Assembly (NCBI GenBank): GCA_028753945.1
Contig: JAPNXP010000006.1
Location: forward strand, 2,480,001 to 2,544,000
DNA length: 64,000 nt
Direction of reading: 5' to 3'
Origin: Hexactinellida sp. DTS-2022
Lineage: Eukaryota > Porifera > Hexactinellida
The translations under genes and the position numbers were made by a program. Numbering within the stretch: position 1 is the stretch's first letter; every line of letters starts with the position of its first letter. Under the pieces are notes generated by a model. It did not search any database. It had not been told where the DNA came from and saw nothing but the letters and a program-made list of their open reading frames with translations. Positions 32,937-44,435 of this stretch are shown here, piece after piece.

Positions 32937-33370
32937 GCGCGCCCATCAAACCACATAAAAAAGAAAATGCTTTGATGATGATGTTGCTTTAACTCACTCG
33001 GTAAAGAACATTATTTTGCAAAGTGAACAGGGGAAGCTGGTTTTATTGAGAAGTATAGATAGCAAGTTGGATCGAGTGGTGGATCTTTTAGAAGCTGTAG
33101 TATCTAATCTAAATAGGATGCTGTCCAACAATTTTAGCCAAATACAGCCTACTTTACCACCTTTTAAAACTGCTCCTTCCACACTACTACCTCCCCCTAA
33201 TCCTCACGGGTATTTTCACTCCTTCGTTCCTCCGAACCCTCCTCATTTTCAAATTAATGACTAATTTATACTCTTAATGTTTTACTATACACAATGTACG
33301 TATATCAATCATAATAATTGACTTAATAATTAATCAAAATAATTTGTAATGACTGACTGGCGAACAATAC

Positions 33371-34109
33371 TTCTGTAATCGTAATCGTAATCGTAATCAG
33401 ATGATTATATTAGAGTGTAATCGTATCGTAATCGTAATCGTAATCATGCTATTTTAATAGCGTATTTATCTTTGAAATAAGGATATATTATCAATTCGTA
33501 GGATTGCACCTGCGAAAGTGCTTTTATTCAATAACAGTCACATTAATTTGAATTCCATCATAATACGTACCGTATTTCCCCGAATAAGCGCCGGGGGCTT
33601 GAATAAGCGCCGGATCAATAAAAATGACATTGGAATGTTAAAATTTATAAACATTAGTTTATAACTGTAGTATAATTCCATTGATTTTGGCAACTTCAGT
33701 AAGTATACTTTTGTGGAAACCATTCTAACCGACCTAAATATTATATTCTGGATTTTTCACAAAAATTTCTGGATAATTTTGTATCACGAAAACAATAAGC
33801 ACCGGGGCGCTTAATCGGGGAAATACGGTATATATAGTAGCAGTGAATATTATTCCTTATTGTTAGTACTTTTAGATTCGAATTTATCAGACTTAGCCAG
33901 ACTGCATTTAGTATACTACATTTTGGGTTATTTCCATAATCGTAATCATTTACAAGTTTATAGTAATTGTAATCGTAATCGTAATCGTAATCGTAATCAC
34001 TTAAAAATTATAGATAGTATTCGTAATCGTAATCATAATCGTTTAAAGAAGATAAATCGTAATCGTAATCGTAATCATAAACATCTGAAAGTAATCGGCC
34101 CCAACCCTG
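33371..34109. mobile_element. cgtaat-rich hAT element, left end lost
   Basis: The right end gtaatcggccccaaccctg and interior (tattgcacctgcgaaagtgc-like words, cgtaat runs) match the intact copy at 55780-56285. The left terminal repeat is missing. A TA-flanked MITE is nested at 33570-33828. Confidence 0.7.
33570..33828. mobile_element. TA-flanked MITE with ccgtatttccccg ends
   Basis: The ends ccgtatttccccgaataag and cttaatcggggaaatacgg are inverted, with one change, and TA flanks both sides. gcgcc words follow each end. Tc1/mariner or Harbinger-like ends can look like this. Confidence 0.75.
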
Positions 34110-34469
34110 GCACTAACAGCGGCTGATTTTATACTTCTTTCCTAGGATTACGAGAATACAACAAAGTTATTTATATCGGTTATAAATGACCGGTGCCACG
34201 TGGTTTAGTGACAACTTTATTTGCAGCTGAACGAACATATACTGTATTTAGTAACTCTGTAACGCGCGATAAATTCTGTATCATTATGAACATCAATTGG
34301 ATGGAGCTATTACGTAATACTCTCTGTCGTGACAAACTTTTGAAACAATCGAGATCAAGTAGAAAAGCGAGGCCATAAAATAAACAATTGATAAAGTATA
34401 TATATATATATATATAAAGTGACCCAAAAGCTGTTTTTTTGTCCCAAAATCTAAAAATTGTCCCAAGAT

Positions 34470-35930
34470 CTACGATTTTGCCTAGGCATGGCGTTCCTGC
34501 AATCATACAACATGATCAGGGTAAAGAATTTACTTGTAAGGTAAGGGCTGCATAAATTACTAATTATATTTTATATATTAAAACACAATTACATATTTGT
34601 TTCTTCGTTCAGAATTGATTGAGATCTACAAATTACAAATTCAGTAGGGGGTGGGGAATATTATAACTAGAAATATTTTTTAATATTTACCAAAAAATTA
34701 ATATCTTGCCCTGGAAAGGTTCTTCTACCTGTTAGCAGCTTGTCTTGATAAATCAATCCACTAAGGCCTAACCTCCTTATTCCTTACACCAATAATTTCT
34801 CCAATCACGCCAGTGGAGAGGCGCCATAATGGAACTTTTCTGAAATCTTGAAAAACTATTGAATGCGCTTTTGGGATTTGGAAGAGTAGATGGCGATCTA
34901 TGGATAAAACTGATTACACCCCGGAGAGAGTTTGTAGATTAGTAGTAGCTACAATGATCCACAGTGGGAATTTAGGTGGAAATAGGATAAAATTATCATT
35001 CTCTTGAAACTTGAATTTGTGGTTACCACTAAATTCAGAATATCAAATTACCTAGTAAATTAGTAATGCATAATTTCATTCTGATTTAAGAAATATTTAG
35101 GTTGTTATGGATACGCAAAGTTAAATATGGCCAGTTTCTATTGTACTTCTCTACAAAGTTATTCAGAACACTCCAATTTTTATATCGCATGACTGGAGGC
35201 CCACAAAAAGTCATCAAAAATTTTTCTAAAAGATTCTATTGTATATTCTTGTCAGGAATGTTCAAAACGTCCAAAAATCCTTCTGAAATTCGGACAAAAC
35301 GACACACTGTAAGTTATCTGAATGATAGTTAATTATGATAATTTTTCATCAGCAAGTAGTCACTAAGATTAAGATTGTTGACCTATTTAGGAATTTAAAC
35401 AGTTTCATGCTCCTATTAACGTTGACGACCGATCCACTACCGCATATCGACCCCAAGGCAATAATGTATTAGTCGAAGCACATAATAAAATCATTAAAAG
35501 GTATCGAATATCGAAGTAACTTATTAATTTAACCTGATTCGATATTATTCTATAGGAAAATTGCAAAAAATATTTTTGAAATGGATACATAATGTACTTG
35601 CAAACTACAGCCAGCATGTTTATCGGCTAATAGCCTTCGTAAAGATCAACTAATTATAGTGCTTTTCAGCTGATGTTTGGTCGTAATTCAACCACCTTCC
35701 TCTTCTACGTCAATTGAATTTACCAGCACAAGAAAAAGTTTATGAGGAGAGCTCTGATGAAAATATAGAAGTGGAAATATGTGAAGATGAAGATACGTCA
35801 AACTGGGTTCTTGACCTACAATATAATAGAGAAATACAGCGGGAAGATGCCCAGGCGAATATTAAAAGCGAACAGGTGCAACAAAAGAGAATATATGTTC
35901 TAAAAGTTAAAACTAACAGGTAATATATAG
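34470..35930 (+). pseudogene. Intron-bearing integrase gene, copy 1, rearranged
   Basis: An exon-like stretch reads RHGVPAIIQHDQGKEFTCK before a gtaagg donor (34541), giving the second catalytic Asp. At 35100-35310 there is a zinc-binding part (GGPQKVIKNFSKRFY, SCQECSKRPK), and after an acceptor near 35390 the frame reads EFKQFHAPINVDDRST, AYRPQ and LVEAHNKIIKR with the catalytic Glu, ending at a donor. Further on come LMFGRNSTTFLF and an acidic exon (35714-35923, ESSDENIEVEICEDED). Normally the zinc domain precedes both catalytic parts; here it lies between them, so this is either rearranged or two overlapping copies. The family is that of Ginger-type or KRBA2-like integrases. Confidence 0.6.
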
Positions 35931-36059
35931 TTATCTATTATTAACTTCTTAAAATCTTGACATTATGTTTTCCTTTATTTGAGTATTCGCTATAAAATTA
36001 TACTAGTCTAAACTTTAAAAATATTATCTTATTAATTGTTTTGAAACTCAGTTAGTTAG

Positions 36060-36350
36060 TACGAGCCTCGTCATATAACCAGGTTCACCTGGTTAAATTA
36101 CCAGGTCAACCTGGTCTGGAAAAATTCTGCCCAGGTTTGACCTGGTCAGTTTGTATTAGTGGCACGGCCCTGCAATCAATCTATAAAACATCGAGATTTA
36201 ATAAACTGGGGGGGCCTGCGATACTCGGCCCCCCCCCCCGTTTTAATAACTAGGGGGGCCTGCCCCCTGCCCCCCATTAATGACGCCTATGATAGTGGCC
36301 CAGTATTGGTCTTAGTGCTGTTGCATGATATTTTGATTTTTGAGCGCGTC
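36060..36350. repeat. Short GC-rich repeat patch
   Basis: ccaggtt/acctgg words recur (36078-36146), then runs of G and C with ggggggcctgc twice (36210-36275). It may be MITE debris. No gene is seen. Confidence 0.4.
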
Positions 36351-36605
36351 AGATTCTGAGCATTGTATTATAAAATCATGGATGTGCTATTAGAAATTAT
36401 ACAGTGATATTTTGAGACACTATAAAGGAATTTTTGGCTTATTTTACTTTTTATTATGAATTCAATTCAAGAATGAGACGCGTGAGATTTTGAGACATTG
36501 TATTAGCAAACCATGGATGTGCTATTAGAATTTATACAGTGATATTTTGAGACGCTATAAATGGAATCTTTGGCTTATTTACTTTTTAATATGAATTTAA
36601 GAATA
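36345..36605. repeat. Tandem duplication, two ~125-bp copies
   Basis: catggatgtgctattagaa, atacagtgatattttgagac and tttggcttatttt occur twice in order (about 36345-36470 and 36475-36605). Confidence 0.75.
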
Positions 36606-36936
36606 TCCCATGATTTTGAGATCATAATATAGATAAACCCTATACTATTATCAAATTAATTAACTATATAAGAAACTTAATATATACATTAATTGTCTTA
36701 TTCATTTACAACAAACAAACAATCAAATCCTTTCTTATTTTGAAATGAATCCAAATGAATATGACCAAATCATTCACTTTATTCGCAAAGAAAAATTTCC
36801 TGAAGCATCTCAACTTCACGTCAGACAAAATTGGAACTACAAAAGAAGATTGTCTTCCTATTTATTGGAGATACCTCTTTTGAAGGTAATATTGACTTCC
36901 TTATTCCCCTAGACCATTTTTACATAGAAATAACTT

Positions 36937-37335
36937 ATTTGTAGGCCGCCGACATATAAGCAAATGTCGCCGACAAATAATGATTTGGCCGAGTTGATTC
37001 AGGACCTTTCCTCTAATACTCCATAATACTAACTTTAAAAGTTCAGGCTTTTGGTTCGCTCCCAATTCATTGTCGCTTCTTAGTAGCTAGGTTTTTCCCT
37101 CCATAATAGATTATTTATTTTGAATCGTGCAGGGACTTTTCCACTAATTCCTTATATGTCGGCTAGATTTTGCTTATATGTCGGCCAAATCATTATTTGT
37201 CGGCTAGATTTGCTTATATGTCGACCAAATCATTATTTGTCGGCGAGATTTGCTTATATGTCGGCTTAAATCATTATTTGTAGGCGAGATTTGCTTATAT
37301 GTCGGCTAGCCGACATTGTAGGCGGCCGCCATATA
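36937..37335. mobile_element. MITE-like repeat in an integrase intron
   Basis: gccgccgacatataagc on the left and ggcggccgccatataag on the right flank a stretch in which tgcttatatgtcgg and aaatcattatttgtcgg recur about five times (37160-37310). Confidence 0.55.
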
Positions 37336-37729
37336 AGTAAGCCGTTTTACATATCCCATGGTTTATTTGAATTCTCCCTTTAGAGAGTAAAACTGGAAGG
37401 CACAGAGACAGATTTGCCAGTTCCATTGCTGTCTGAGTTGGACAGCATCTATGAGAAGTTCCATGACGAAGTCGGTCATCCCGGAATAAACACGACCCTA
37501 CTTTAGTTCAGCAAAGATACACATGGGCAGGCGTTTCCCAAGACGTTAAAGAATATTTGAGTTTAACTATTCGGTATACTTTCCTAGGTAGCACGTGATT
37601 CGGTCATAGCCGGACCACTTGCCATTTACAGTGACATTATTATAAAGGATAGTCCATCTTTGTCCGGACCACTTCTGTATTTGTTCATACTTTATAAAAA
37701 AATTCCTACCTATCTCGTTTCATTTGAAC

Positions 37730-37880
37730 ATTGTTATTTTTATTATTCAAATGGATTATTTTTATTTTGAATCATTTTAATTATTATTTTTATTATTCAA
37801 ATGGGTTATTTTTATTTTGAATCATTTTAATTGTAATTTGTATCATTCAAATGGGCTATTTTAATTTTGAATCATTTTAA
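37730..37880. repeat. Tandem repeat, three ~50-bp units
   Basis: attcaaatgg, ttatttttattttgaatc and attttaatt recur three times with small changes. Confidence 0.8.
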
Positions 37881-39522
37881 ATGTTATGATGCATTCTAAC
37901 TAAATGTATAATAATCCGCGAAAACGATTTGAAGAACTGAATTTTTATTTCTGAATTTTGATATACTTCTCGTTTGCGTAATAAATCCTGCTGGATTTAA
38001 CTATCCTCAAATGAGTTTATCTTCTAATATAATTATAAATATCATAACATTATGATTTTAAGTCATGTTTATCCAATAATTATCCGTAAATTGGCATCTG
38101 TGTCTATGTCACGTGCCACTTGTGGGAAAAGTGGCACAAGGATATGTGGCTATATCTCAGTTGAAAAAAATCCCAAATTCATAATGATTATAAATTATTC
38201 ACTTACCGTTGTAACATAGTAGTACTTATTATATCATACTATAGTAATGGCTTTCTTATATTATCAAGGTAAAGACGTGCCATATTTGTCAGATGACAGC
38301 GGCCTTGCCACCTCACCCTCAAAAGAAACTCCAACCAATACCACCTCCGTCTAAAGCGTGGAGACATATAGGAATGGACCTTATATGCGACCTCCCTGAG
38401 AGTGAAGATGACTATAAACACATTATAGTCACTGTATGCTACCTGAGCAAATATGTTGCAGTACGCCCCTCAAGGCCAAGACTTCACAAGAAGTTATTCA
38501 GAATCTGAAGGACATCTATCTCGATATGGGATTACCTGATATTATCCAGCACGACCAGGCCAAAGAGTTCACAAGCAATGTGAGTAATATGATGTAATAC
38601 TGTTTGTAGATTAGTGCTAATTATCTATTTTTACACACTAACATTATAGTATGTATTGTTATTTGTATTTATTTATCGTATTTTTATTTATTGTATTTAC
38701 AGATGTTTAAGGAATTCAACCAGAAATTGGGTATCGACAATCGTAGCACTCGCGCTTACCATCCGATGGCTAACGGCTTAGTCGAAGCGCACACCAAGAT
38801 TCTGAAACAGTTAGTATTTGTATGACCCATTAGCGAATTATCTATAAGAAAACTGATTAAAATGGAGATCCAGATAGGGGATCATTGGTCCAAACTGCTG
38901 AAACAGGCTGTGCTTGCAATGAACTCCTGCAAGAAAAGATCCCTCGGACAAACTCAATTCAAGGTTATGTGGGGAAGAGAGTCCCAGCATCAAGATCTCT
39001 TGTCCACCATTAACGACCTGCATACCAACGATGAGGAAGACTTTGATTTGGAAGAATCGATTTTCTCTGAACTCACAGATCCACTAGATGATATCGAAGG
39101 TATAAACGACATTTTTTCCCTCCTCCTGATAATCCCCTCGAAGCAGTTAGCAACATCGATGAATCTCGAACTGCTACACAGCAATCAGCTAATATGGACA
39201 GCGCCAATTTTGAACAACTCAAGCCGAATATACAATATGATAAGAAAGTTAACACTAGTCGGTTAGTTAAACTGATGACGATATTTAATTCATACATAAC
39301 ACACAGTCATAACCTACTATACAAAGGCCATTTCACTGCTTTGGACCAGGGATAAGATAAAAGCGGGTTTATTTTTCTAACTGTAACCAATTACCTGATT
39401 AATACTATACTCATTAATTAATTAATGAGTCATTATATCAACTACACATATCAAAGTTTTATATATGGGTCATAGTTGCCTCCCAACATAAATTGAAGCT
39501 AAGTATTATTATTACATGCAAA

Positions 39523-41020
39523 CTAGATAAAATAATTATGAAAACTAAGCAAATATTTAGAGGAATCTCTCATGATTTTCTTTGGGGCAGGTAGTAGGAA
39601 CAATAATACAATATGGTTCCTTGCCTTGCTGCTGTTAAGTAACAATTGGCAAATGTTGTTAAAATTTAAAGTAAGAAATTGATTTTCCTTCTGTACTAAG
39701 CAATCTATACACTCATCAACGAAGTCTTCGCACTTTTCACTATCGAGTTTTAGGAGGGGGAGTTGCTTGAATCCGATTGAAAACATAATTGTAAACACTA
39801 TCCAAGGTGTAAACACCACATTTAACACGTAATTGGAAGGGCCATTTTAAGCAGCCACGATCAAAAAGGCCAATCAAAAGGCAAAAGTTAAAATCCGCGT
39901 CTTCAATTTCCATTCAATTCCGTATACTTTCAGTGAGTACTGAACAACGATCGGGGTACATTTTGAGATTTTAGACAATTTCCTTATTAAGTAAGGCAGC
40001 ATATCCTCCGATAAAAGCTAGAGGTTTGTCTTGTATGAATTCAGGAAAAAATTTCAAAAGAGCGGCCACAGACATTATGTGTGAAATCACAATTCTCAGG
40101 ATGCTGCGATAAAGATCCGTTGATAAATTCCATAAACGAATCTTGATCTTTATGGACATAATCTTTCCTATTATACAACTTGAGAATATTAGACTGTTTA
40201 AGTGCCCTCTCATTTTCCAGGATTTGACGAACCATTACATTGCAGGGCCGTAGGAGCAGGTGCGGCAGGTGCGGCCATGGCCGCACCAATAATTTGTTGA
40301 ACACACAAATATTCGAGAACACATTTGAGACATTGACAACTATAGGAGCAGCATTATGGTATTGGTAAACACAACTGCTACAGGTGTGGCATAGGTGCTA
40401 CTGCTACAGGTGTGGCATAGGTGCTACTGCCACCGCCAAACTCTTCGGTACCATTATAATATATCGTATTTGTAAACATTATATTATTTAGCAAGTAGCA
40501 ACTCTTGCTACACTTCAATAAAGACTGTACAAAATTTTATTAGAATTATTTAATTTGTGTATTTCCCTTGTTGCGTAGCTTAAAACATGGAGTAAAAGGG
40601 CGTATAAAGTACAAAAAGTCATGTCTGTTTATAATAAATATGGTGACGTCACTGGCCGCACCAATAAATGTTGGCGTGCTACGGGCCTGCATTGTAGTTT
40701 TACATCTGTAATCTCGTTCCTTGAGACGAACTCCCTTCCAAGAGTGTTGATTAATCAATTAATGTCTATATTTATCGGTTTTCATGCATCCAGCTGATTG
40801 AGAGATTCGCAAGGGTTCCACGATTATAACTCTAACTTGAAGAAACTTGTCAATAGTAATAATGTTTTGGACTGAAATGACTATATTTGATGTCTTATTG
40901 ACAATATAAATGTGGTATCAAGGTGCCAAAAAACAATCCTTGGAGATCTTAATGTCAGATGATTTAGAGACAGTGAATTTTCTCTGTTCTTCTTCGTACA
41001 AGTCAACACTCTGTTTCATT
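39523..41020 (-). pseudogene. Tail of the THAP transposon protein, copy 2
   Basis: The stretch 39828-39523 translates to exactly the same 101 residues as copy 1. Upstream are CDFTHNVCGRSFEIFS and MVRQILENERALKQSNILKL, with small differences from copy 1 (HINS/LNS, LYY/LYN). The 40243-40689 MITE splits the frame before MVRQIL. The THAP exon lies near 41530-41650 and is frameshifted by a lost base and by further changes after SGPL. Confidence 0.5.
40243..40689. mobile_element. MITE with cagggccgtag ends, 5-bp duplication proven by empty site
   Basis: The ends cagggccgtaggagc and, reversed, caggcccgtagcacgcc are inverted copies. cattg is duplicated on both sides. Copy 1 has the uninterrupted site at about 24911-24923. 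ggccgcaccaataa words lie near both ends, and ctacaggtgtggcataggtg is repeated inside. Confidence 0.85.
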
Positions 41021-41904
41021 GCCTAATACAATAACATACAACATGTTAAAATACAAACTTTTACATTTAGCTCAACTTGACATACTTGGATCAGTAAATC
41101 ATGCTCCTTTTGTCTCTATCAAGCCGCTGATACTTGATAGTGTGATTAAAACGATAATAATTTTTAGCATCAAAAGAAAGAGGCGGCAACGTCCTTAAAC
41201 CACGAATTTATCAATTTGGGAGTATTTTGACATTCATTGGACAAAAAATGGTTTTTCTGGATTTATAGCTTTTAAATGAATGTAAATATGAACGAAGTGC
41301 AATTTCAGCATATAATTACATAATTACATATGATTAATTAAAGAGCATCCTTATATGTAGACGGTCTATATAAAAAGCCCATACAAATAAGCCAAAAATT
41401 GTCGACCGTCTATAAATTCTGTAGACCAAAAGCCCTGCCGTCTATGGGTATTACTAATGTATATGTAAGAAAACCTGGTCTAGAAATAGACGGTCTACAT
41501 ATAAGTTATTTATACTAGTAAAGCATACTCACCATCTCTATGCAGAAAACGTTTCCACTAGCGGCCCGGAAGGAATGTGAAATACTGCAACACCACTATG
41601 GTCACTATAGTATCCTGTAGCACATCTGGGAGCAGAACAAGAGTTGGCATGAGTCCAGGATATAAATAAACAAGGAGCTAGCATTATAAAGGCAAAGTAT
41701 GATTGAATTAAAGAGAATTTGTAATTAGAATAGCTAATATTTACAGACGAATCTCTTTACTATTTTTCTAAACCAGATAAGCTTGTAGTTTTAATTAATC
41801 AAAATATATACACTTACATTATGGGTATATAAGAAAATCGCCTTCATCTTATTTCTGGTCCTGGCGCATTTGGCTCAGTGAAATGACCTTTTAGTAGGCT
41901 ATAG

Positions 41905-42479
41905 TAATCGCTATTTTTCGTGGGAATTATCGTGTTTTATAGCCTGCTTTTAACATAGTCAAGCGCGTTATAAATGTTCAAAATTGGAACATGAGGAGGA
42001 TGTCCATAACTAGTTGAATGAAATATAACGAAATTATAAATGGAATGTTGACACGTTCCTCGGTTGCCAGGGAAATGTATATTTCCTAAAATGAGCCAAA
42101 ACTCAAAAACTATCTACTTTATGTAAACTATGCTAGTAATCATGATCTATCCGCAATTGGTAACTTCCTATTCATTGATAATATATTTTCTAGGCCTAAC
42201 TTCAATAATCTTTGAGATAATGAGTGCATTACCATATAAAGAATTAAGTGCTAATAATCTCATTATCTCCTACGCGTAGGTCACACCAGATTTCGCCTAT
42301 GCTAAGTCATTATCGCATGATAACGTAATCTTTAAAATTTCACAAATGTTGTTAAATTTAACTATTTAGGCCTATTTACGCTTTATAATCAATATTAGGA
42401 GTATATAAACCACACACCAACCGCGAAGCGGTTGGTGTGTGTTCTGCCGCGAAGCGACATAGCAAGCGAAGCGCGCTAG
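41905..42479 (+). mobile_element. Helitron H5 3' part plus shared upstream repeat
   Basis: The segment 42250-42479 follows H3 and ends gcgaagcgcgctag before t, with hairpin caaccgcgaagcggttg. The segment 41905-42245 is not in H3 but matches 51640-51990 closely (ttataaatgttcaaaattgg, ggaaatgtatatttcctaaa). It may be the 5' part of a longer Helitron subtype. Confidence 0.6.
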
Positions 42480-43319
42480 TATACTATATATCCAAGTTTA
42501 AGATTGAGTTTAAGTTTGAGTTAAGTATTAGTTTAAGTTTAAGAAGTTAGTGAATAATTATCCCCCCTCATCATTTTAATTGGAAAATTCCAAAAAAAAT
42601 TCCTAATCTACTCAACTTTTCAGTAAATTCACAGATCTACTCTATTTTATATATAAAATCACAATGTTTTTGTGTTTCTTTGTTTCTTTGTAGACAATTA
42701 AATTCAAGGGATGTTCCAGTATAGATTAGCAGCTAGTGTCTGTCAAATGTTAAGTGTGCATTATGGAATTCTGAGACAGTAATCTAATAGGTCGAGAGGA
42801 AGTTCAGGCATCTAATCAGTTATTTGTGTTCTGTCTGTCTAGCCAAACATTTCTAACAATCCATTGTGTTATTTGATATCAAATTATTATCAATCAATTC
42901 AATAATTTGTCCACATCCCAAAGTTTGTGTTCCACTGGTACAGTTTCTTAGTGATATTTAATATTATATTTGGAGTTGTTATATTATTATACACGCCTTT
43001 AATAACTAGAAAATATCTGTTGAAATTAGCATAAATATCCAAATTATTTACTCTATATAAACCTGTAGCTAGGATCCACGGATAAAGATAGACAACTAGG
43101 GGCCACTCATCAAGAACGGCATTTAATTTGAAAAGGAACATACTTGAAGTACAAGCGAGTGCCGCAGGCGCGATGTACAAGTTGTAAGGACGCGCGTAGA
43201 GCAAAATTAAATTCTTTTTGGAATATTCCAATAAAACCTGGATATATTTGGAAAAACTTGAGTATTTACAAATTAGTTGAGTATTGTTGAATATATTTGG
43301 AAATTAATGTATTTGTATA
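42480..43319. other. AT-rich stretch, no gene seen
   Basis: aagtttaag-type words recur at 42485-42545 and resemble 28870-28900 in reverse. I found nothing else I can name. Confidence 0.4.
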
Positions 43320-43830
43320 CAGTGGAACCCCGCGTATCGGGGCACCTCCGTCCAAGCGCTCAGCGCCCCGAAACGAGGGAGTGCCCCGATATGCGGGGTT
43401 CTAAGATAATTCCAATATGTTTGGTTAAAACAATTAAGTTAGCAACTAAACAACAAATCATACACATATAGTCAAAACCTATAGTTAAGGCTGATATTTA
43501 AGCAGTACTACACATTACAATTTCACATTATACTTTACCTACACTAGGAGTCACAAATCTATGATATTCACGGAATTTTACTTTTTGAAAAACTCCCCCG
43601 ATTACCTCAGCACGAGTCTCTAGCGTGAGTGGGTGACGCTTAGCGGCCATTACAAAGAATACTAAGCTGCTCAAAAGTAAAAGCATGTTACTCAAGAGAA
43701 ATAATCTTCAGTTGAGTGCCCCGATAAGTGAATGACGCCCCGATACGCTGGGTTATTTTTAATGGGAAAAAAACAAATTCCCAACCGGCTGCCCCGATAC
43801 GCGCATGCCGCGATACGCGGTGTTCAACTA
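43320..43830. mobile_element. MITE with cagtggaaccccgcg ends (pogo-like)
   Basis: The left end cagtggaaccccgcgtatc and right end gatacgcggtgttcaacta are inverted with a few differences, next to TA. Several ccccgata words lie inside. Ends of this kind occur in Tigger/pogo elements. The right border is uncertain by two bases. Confidence 0.65.
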
Positions 43831-44435
43831 TCTTATAATTGAACATAATTTTACGACTGGACATAATTTTACAAACAGACCTCCCATAAAGATGACGGAA
43901 TCTCAGACTGACTGATCAAATTGACTTGTGTGAACAAACTAAGTTACGCAAATAAATTATAACAGATTGGCTACAAGTACCTATCGCATACTTACAATAC
44001 AAAGTGATAGGGTGAATAAGTATGGGTACTTTATAAATCACCGGGCTAAATTCTGGAAAATTTTATTTTTTGAATTGGCTGCCGCACCGAAAGTAGAGGT
44101 ACGATTGACTTTCAGCGAATAAAAATATGATTATCCGGGCACTGTGGTCCGGAGGGTGCCCGTAACTCGGAATTTGCCCAGATCTGTGAATTATAATCGC
44201 TGGTACACATGGAATTCCAAAGTCTCTAATCCATATTGGAGAATTTGGAAACTTAGATCATATTAGAGACTTAGACTTCCGGATGACGGAGGTTTGAGTG
44301 TAATAACAAAATCCATTAAACTCACATTTTTTATACATTTCACCTACCAGCGAGTAGCCAAATAACCAACCAGAGACGATATTTTGATCCGAATTAGCCT
44401 AGTGGCTCGGGCAATCGTTTCTACAGTATATAATA

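Larger units (their letters stand above)
30233..32943 (+). mobile_element. MULE transposon with tandem-array inverted ends
   Basis: The terminal inverted repeats are arrays of a ~26-bp unit (gcaattggtcgactattct plus a variable tail). catcaaac is duplicated outside both ends (30225-30232, 32944-32951), with 9-11 bp being usual for MULEs. The outermost bases read ggagacgc on the left and, reversed, ggcgcgct on the right. It encodes one long frame with MULE and RING domains and carries a hAT MITE downstream of the gene. Confidence 0.85.
29640..33264 (+). pseudogene. Myb/SANT-like (Harbinger-type) gene split by a MULE
   Basis: The N-terminal part around 29690 reads ADEIALLVDLVQKNKPNLFG, the start of a Myb/SANT-like DNA-binding domain. 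From 29941 it continues APPLVRTKDEVSKKWSNILA, EHKPIISDKLSSIRYTGSGS, LSEMELKIKSI and SLLSPISPLSESE. The MULE at 30233-32943 then interrupts. On the far side the same style of protein resumes: DDDVALTHSVKNIILQSEQG, a leucine-rich LLRSIDSKLDRVVDLLEAVV and a Pro-rich tail ending at 33264. Such proteins (NAIF1-like) accompany Harbinger nucleases and bind their ends. The segment 29760-29930 is out of frame, and a one-base shift lies just right of the MULE. Confidence 0.65.
36745..39266 (+). pseudogene. Intron-bearing DDE integrase gene, copy 2 (Ginger/KRBA2-like)
   Basis: Exon 1 (36745-36885) starts MNPNEYDQIIHFIRKEK and ends LLK at a gtaata donor. Exon 2 (from 37384) reads RVKLEGTETDLPVPLLSELD and EKFHDEVGHPGINTT, the H-x-H part of an H2C2 zinc domain, with a one-base shift after it. 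Exon 3 (38269-38579) has CHICQ, WRHIGMDLICDLPES with catalytic Asp, one shift near 38467, and IIQHDQAKEF with the second Asp, ending at a gtgagt donor. Exon 4 (38702-38813) has RSTRAYHPMANGLVEAH with the Glu; 35 residues separate the second Asp and the Glu, as in retroviral-type integrases. Exon 5 (from 38862) ends in an acidic tail. No reverse transcriptase or LTR is seen, so a Ginger-type DNA transposon or domesticated integrase is favoured. Two frameshifts suggest it is inactive. Confidence 0.7.
39308..41903 (-). mobile_element. THAP-carrying DNA transposon, copy 2 (inverted)
   Basis: This is a near-identical inverted copy of 23604-26139, with ends cataacctactatacaaagg and tagtaggctat. It lacks the hAT MITE of copy 1 but contains a 447-bp MITE that copy 1 lacks. 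Flanks differ between the copies, so these are separate insertions or ancient rearrangements rather than a local inverted duplication of the surroundings. Confidence 0.75.

Noticed and set aside
34470-39266. Integrase loci as an LTR retrotransposon or endogenous retrovirus
   Set aside because: No reverse transcriptase, gag or LTR pair was seen, and the integrase exons have introns.
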